Positions 29,518 through 33,878 of a stretch of 33,878 nt of DNA are shown one piece after another. Source of the stretch: Mucilaginibacter sp. (GTDB lineage: Bacteria; Bacteroidota; Bacteroidia; Sphingobacteriales; Sphingobacteriaceae); NCBI GenBank assembly GCA_028287805.1, contig JAQBOY010000399.1, positions 1-33,878 on the forward strand, given 5' to 3'. Numbering within the stretch: the first letter of the stretch is position 1; each line of letters starts with the position of its first letter. A model generated the notes under the pieces. It saw nothing but the letters and a program-made list of their open reading frames with translations. It was not told the origin of the DNA and made no database searches. Position numbers and translations under genes: made by a program.

Positions 29518-31275
29518 TTTTTGCGCGTCATACATTTTTTTGAATACGCCATTTTGTGCTATCAGCGTTTCCAGGCTTCCCTCTTCAATAACACTTCCTT
29601 CATGCATCAGGTAAATATGATCGGCAATTTTCAGGTTATATAAGCGATGCGTTATCAGGATAACCATTTTATCTTTTAATTGCTCTTTTACATTCCGGTA
29701 AAGTTCAAACTCAGCATTGGCATCCAACGCGCTGGTAGGTTCATCCAACACTACCAATTGCGAACTTTTATAAAATATGCGGGCTAATGCCAGTTTTTGC
29801 CACTGCCCGCCGCTTAACTGCTCGCTGCCTTTAAACAGCCTTCCCATACGGGTTTGATAACCGCTGCTCAATTGCGAAATATAAGTATCTGCTCCTGATA
29901 AAACAGCCGCTTTTTTTACTGCTGCCAAATCAAACGCCTCTTCGCCTATGGCAATGTTTTCGGCTATGGTAAAAAAATATTTTTCAAAATCCTGGAACAG
30001 AAAAATAGAATTTTTTCTGAACTCGGGCAGGGCAATGTCTTCTATCTTTTGGTCATCAAAACATATACTGCCTGATTGAACGGTATAAAGCCTTGCCAAT
30101 AATTTTACCAGGGTTGATTTTCCCGAACCATTTTCGCCAACAATAGCCACAATTTTACCCGGCTCGCATTTTAAGGATACCTTATTTAGCGCTACGCGGT
30201 CTGTTTGCGGATAGTGAAATGATACATTGGATACAGAAAGCCCCTTATTAGCCGCCGGAAACGAGGTAGTATTCAGGGCATCATTCCTGGTTTTTATATC
30301 AAAAAAAGCAAAGATATCCCGCAAAAATAATCGTTGTTGAAAAAGCTGTACCCATGCCTGTAAAAAGCTTTTTGAAGCGCCCTGCAAACGCTGAAAGCCT
30401 TGTATATAAATTACAAATGAACCTAAAGTAATAGCCTTTTCCCAGGTTTGTTTAGCCAGAATGCCAAAAACTATCGCCATAATAATGATCTCTACCGCTT
30501 CAGATATGAGGCTGTAGCCGGTAAATTTCACATTCAGTTTTCTTTTCTCTTTATGGATTGATTTGCGGATTTTCCTGAATTTTTCAATAAATGCCCGGCC
30601 AAAGCCAAATACCCGTACTTCTTTAGCGGTATTAACACCGGTTAAGGTTTGATGCAGGTAATTAGCTTCCCGCTCAAGCGGGGCAAATTGCCGTTCCAGT
30701 TTCAGGAGCGAAACACCTGAATACCATTTTACTACTGCCAGCGGAATTGAAAGCAGCATAAACAATAAGGCAAACAAAGAATGCATGCCTATAAAATACC
30801 ATATTAAACCAACCAGTGTAATTGTATTAAGAATAATGGTGTTAAAGTTCGAAAAAAGCTGCCCAACCCTTGATACCGACTGCTGCTGTGCCAAATGCAA
30901 TGTGTCATGGTAAACAGGGTTTTCATAATACTCATAATCTACTTCAACAGCTTTTACCAATACCTCTGATGATAAAAAATCAGTTAGTTTCTCCTGGTAA
31001 ATTGTATTGATGTAACCGGCGAACTGACCGGTTAATGCCGATAAAAACTGTACAGCGCCAAATGCCACAATAAGAGGAATAATAGTATCAAATGACCTGT
31101 TAGGCTGGCCTATAGCATCCAGCATGGCTTTCATATAATACATGGTGCCTAAGGGCAGCAATGCCTGTACACCTTGCAGCGCCATATTGGTCACCGTTAT
31201 TTTTTTATCAACCTTCCAAAGTAAAAAGGTGGCTCGCAGCAGGTCTGTACTAAAGGATGTAATATTTTTCTTCAA
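29512..31275 (-). CDS. ABC transporter, fused permease and ATP-binding protein (exporter type)
   Basis: N-terminal TM segments; Walker A VGENGSGKSTLV, signature LSGGQWQKLALARIF, Walker B LVVLDEPTSALD, H-loop ITHRL. Confidence 0.95.
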   Translation of the reverse strand: MKKNITSFSTDLLRATFLLWKVDKKITVTNMALQGVQALLPLGTMYYMKAMLDAIGQPNRSFDTIIPLIVAFGAVQFLSALTGQFAGYINTIYQEKLTDFLSSEVLVKAVEVDYEYYENPVYHDTLHLAQQQSVSRVGQLFSNFNTIILNTITLVGLIWYFIGMHSLFALLFMLLSIPLAVVKWYSGVSLLKLERQFAPLEREANYLHQTLTGVNTAKEVRVFGFGRAFIEKFRKIRKSIHKEKRKLNVKFTGYSLISEAVEIIIMAIVFGILAKQTWEKAITLGSFVIYIQGFQRLQGASKSFLQAWVQLFQQRLFLRDIFAFFDIKTRNDALNTTSFPAANKGLSVSNVSFHYPQTDRVALNKVSLKCEPGKIVAIVGENGSGKSTLVKLLARLYTVQSGSICFDDQKIEDIALPEFRKNSIFLFQDFEKYFFTIAENIAIGEEAFDLAAVKKAAVLSGADTYISQLSSGYQTRMGRLFKGSEQLSGGQWQKLALARIFYKSSQLVVLDEPTSALDANAEFELYRNVKEQLKDKMVILITHRLYNLKIADHIYLMHEGSVIEEGSLETLIAQNGVFKKMYDAQKL

Positions 31276-31473
31276 TAGTTTAGGTCGATTATTGTGATAG
31301 AATTGTTACAATTAGGTCGTCGCGTGTTGTTTGTAATAGCCTTTTTAGGCTGATATCAATCATTAATAGTGCGCCAATATAGACAACAATTGACCTTCAG
31401 TTCAAATCAGGTGCATAAAATTTATTTTTTTTAAATTAACTAATTTTTACTTTTAGCCGTACTAATCACAATT

Positions 31474-32391
31474 ATGTTTAAATACTGGGGCTTTGGCCTG
31501 CAAATAATATCCGAAATAGAATTTCCTGAATTTTTACCTGCTGAGTTTGAAAAGCCTGATCTGACGATCAGCATGGGTAATGTCCCTGAAACATTAACAG
31601 GCGATGACACCATACATAAAGTACGTGTATCCATAAGCCCCACCGAATACCTGCAAAAGGTAATTAATGTAGCTCATTACTATGTAGCAAATGGTACCGA
31701 AATACGTATTGAGCCCCAACCGGGGGCTGATGAAAAAAGCATCAGGCTGTTTTTACTAAGCAACGCTATGGCTGCTATATTGCACCAGCGTAATACAATC
31801 CCCTTACATGCTTCCGCTGTTTATCATCAGGATGGTGTTGTATTGTTCTGCGGCCACTCGGGCGCGGGCAAATCCACCATAGTAACCGCTTTACAGGCCA
31901 AAGGGTACAAGGTGTTTTCAGACGATGTATGTGTGCTTAAGCCGGCTGAGGATAATGAAAATTTAATTGTTTCCGTGCCTTCATACCCCATGATGAAATT
32001 ATGGGTTGATAGTTTTGCTAAAACCGGGATAACAATGGCAGGGGAGGATGACAGGTTAAGGCCGAACCTTGCTAAATATGCCCGTTTTTACCATGATGAA
32101 TATGAGATAATCCCGAGGCCCATTAAACAGGTTTTTATGCTGGATACAAATAGCCTTGAACAGCAAGCAGGTATTAAAAAGATGGCTTCTATTGAATCAT
32201 TTAGTGCGCTGCAACGCAATACGTACCGGCACGTGCAGATGAACGCCATGAAAAAGCGCGATTTCCATTTTAATATAGTCAGCAAGCTCACCGCCGCTGT
32301 ACCTGTTTACCGGATAAGCCGTCCGCAGCACGTAAATACGGTTAATGAAGTGATAGCGCTTATAGAATCAAACCTGCCATCAAATGGATAG
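31474..32391 (+). CDS. HPr kinase-like (HprK-related) P-loop kinase
   Basis: IPLHASAVYHQDGVVLFCGHSGAGKSTIVTALQAKGYKVFSDDVCVL (P-loop plus DD motif), SVPSYPMMKLW, PIKQVFML; resembles HprK-like kinases of lasso-peptide clusters. Confidence 0.85.
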   Translation: MFKYWGFGLQIISEIEFPEFLPAEFEKPDLTISMGNVPETLTGDDTIHKVRVSISPTEYLQKVINVAHYYVANGTEIRIEPQPGADEKSIRLFLLSNAMAAILHQRNTIPLHASAVYHQDGVVLFCGHSGAGKSTIVTALQAKGYKVFSDDVCVLKPAEDNENLIVSVPSYPMMKLWVDSFAKTGITMAGEDDRLRPNLAKYARFYHDEYEIIPRPIKQVFMLDTNSLEQQAGIKKMASIESFSALQRNTYRHVQMNAMKKRDFHFNIVSKLTAAVPVYRISRPQHVNTVNEVIALIESNLPSNG

Positions 32392-33283
32392 TATAGCAAC
32401 AACAGTTGACCAAAAAAAAATTATCTGGCTGGCTTCGTACCCCAAAAGCGGTAATACCTGGTTCAGGGCTTTCCTGACGGCCCTGTTAGGTAATGGCGAT
32501 CTGAATATTAACCAGATGAAAACCGACGGTATATTTTCATCAAGGGGTATTTTTGATGATGCCACAGATATGGATTCAACCTACCTGTTAGATAGTGAGG
32601 TTAAGCTGCTGATGCCCGAAGTGTTTACCCATGTGGTATCGCAATATGAAAAGGATCGCCTGTTTGTAAAGATCCACGACGCCTATATCTTAAATGAGGC
32701 AGGGATACCCATTGTACCTGCCGAACCAACCTTATGCGCCCTGTATTTTATACGCAACCCATTGGATGTGGTAGGCTCATTTGCTAACCATAACGCGGGA
32801 ACTATTGATGATTCTATCCAATTGATGAATAAGCCCAAAGGTACGTTAGCCAAACAAAAACGGCCAATAGGCGAGTTGAATGTAAACAACCAGTTTGCCC
32901 AGATAATGCTGAGTTGGAGCGGCCATGCCGAAAGCTGGACCACCGATATGCCCTTCCCGGTAATGGTTTTGCGTTATGAAGATATGTTGCATGACCAGCT
33001 CAACACCTTTAGCAAGGCAGTCGCTTTTATGGGGATAGATAAAACGCCAGAAGAAATTGAAAAAGCCCTGTTTGAAAGCCGTTTTGAGAAACTAAAGGAA
33101 CAGGAAAAAGAAAAAGGTTTTATGGAAAAGAACCGCAGCAGCGAATCGTTTTTCCGCAGCGGGAAATCTGGCGGCTGGGTGAATGAACTGACGCCGGAGC
33201 AAATAAAATTAATTGTTGACAATCATAAAACTGTTATGGAAAAATACAATTATCCTATCCCGGATTTGGCTGTTAAGCAATGA
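32384..33283 (+). CDS. Sulfotransferase domain protein (PAPS-dependent)
   Basis: 5'-PSB loop WLASYPKSGNTWFRAFLTALL, 3'-PB region LCALYFIRNPLDVVGSFANH, VLRYEDMLHD, C-terminal FFRSGKSGGWVNELTPEQIKLIVDNHKTVMEKYNYP; start overlaps the HprK-like gene by 8 nt. Confidence 0.93.
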   Translation: MDSIATTVDQKKIIWLASYPKSGNTWFRAFLTALLGNGDLNINQMKTDGIFSSRGIFDDATDMDSTYLLDSEVKLLMPEVFTHVVSQYEKDRLFVKIHDAYILNEAGIPIVPAEPTLCALYFIRNPLDVVGSFANHNAGTIDDSIQLMNKPKGTLAKQKRPIGELNVNNQFAQIMLSWSGHAESWTTDMPFPVMVLRYEDMLHDQLNTFSKAVAFMGIDKTPEEIEKALFESRFEKLKEQEKEKGFMEKNRSSESFFRSGKSGGWVNELTPEQIKLIVDNHKTVMEKYNYPIPDLAVKQ

Positions 33284-33380
33284 GGAAATATATCTCCATA
33301 GTAATCTTTTGTGCGCTGTATAAATAATCTTCAGGCTTCTCACGGCAGGGAAATCGCTTTTAAAAATTTTCGGCAATTTT

Positions 33381-33515
33381 GGCTAAAGCCTCGTTGTTTC
33401 CTCATCCTTCCGCCCATAAATGGGACGGCAATGAATTTAAGCATCAGATTTTTTTATTCATTGCCGTTTGGCTTCAGCTAACGGCTAAGTTGAAAATAAT
33501 TAAATGGCTTTAGCC
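33381..33515. repeat. REP/BIME-like palindromic cluster
   Basis: GGCTAAAGCC (33381-33390) and GGCTTTAGCC (33506-33515); ACGGCAATGAAT (33425-33436)/ATTCATTGCCGT (33456-33467); GCCGTT (33463-33468)/AACGGC (33480-33485); small CCCAT-AA-ATGGG hairpin around 33413-33424. Confidence 0.72.
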
Positions 33516-33700
33516 TCAAATCTATACGCCTAACATTTTAAACGCGATTTTCCTGGCCCCTAACGGGACAAGCCGTATATTAAATAAATAAGGGTTTTAC
33601 CTTTTTGCCTTACCAGGTTAGTCAGCCTATTTTCATATCCTTAATTAATGCTGTAAACCTGCATCTAAAAAGTTAAATTTGCTGCTACAAACGAATAACC

Positions 33701-33878
33701 TTGGACAGAACATTAATAATAGGAACACGCGGAAGTGAATTGGCATTATGGCAGGCTAACTTTATAAAAGACAGCCTTGCGGCAATTAATATTACTGCGG
33801 AATTAAAGATCATCAAAACACAGGGTGACCGTATCCTTAATTTAAGTTTTGATAAGCTGGAAGGTAAGGGTTTCTTTA
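33701..33878 (+). CDS. hemC: Hydroxymethylbilane synthase, N-terminal part (TTG start, 3' truncated by window edge)
   Basis: Own translation: (M)DRTLIIGTRGSELALWQANFIKDSLAAINITAELKIIKTQGDRILNLSFDKLEGKGFF, a classic HemC N-terminus. Not listed in the ORF track. Confidence 0.93.
   Translation, partial: MDRTLIIGTRGSELALWQANFIKDSLAAINITAELKIIKTQGDRILNLSFDKLEGKGFF

Noticed and set aside
1-33878. CRISPR arrays, tRNA or rRNA genes, complete transposases or prophage genes
   Set aside because: No regularly spaced repeats, cloverleaf/rRNA-like segments, or transposase/integrase/phage ORFs were seen by eye.

Overview
The window looks like a Bacteroidota chromosome segment (Sphingobacteriales-like, by inference). 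It holds, left to right: (1) the 3' end of a sensor histidine kinase. (2) A cell-surface-signalling peptide-uptake locus on +: ECF sigma, FecR anti-sigma, STN-domain SusC/RagA TonB-dependent transducer, SusD-like lipoprotein, small lipoprotein, secreted M20 peptidase, and two tandem M14 metallopeptidase paralogs. It ends at a near-perfect bidirectional terminator. (3) A minus-strand sugar-acid-type set: two Tat-signal TIM-barrel proteins flanking an RraA-like protein. (4) A DHA2-type MFS exporter plus MarR, with a 16-bp palindrome overlapping the candidate -33 element. (5) Two PAS histidine kinases, a receiver-only response regulator and small unknown ORFs. (6) An accessory island of GT2, NTP_transf_5-like nucleotidyltransferase, ABC exporter, HprK-like kinase and sulfotransferase. 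This resembles the tailoring/export part of lasso-peptide or other RiPP clusters, but no core cyclase, B protein or precursor is visible. (7) A REP-like palindromic cluster and the 5' end of hemC, which the ORF track missed. The most interesting non-coding signals are the structured leader between fecR and susC, the duplicated translation-start region with hairpins upstream of a TIM-barrel gene, and the MarR-type operator. Family assignments are from motif recognition only; no searches were run.
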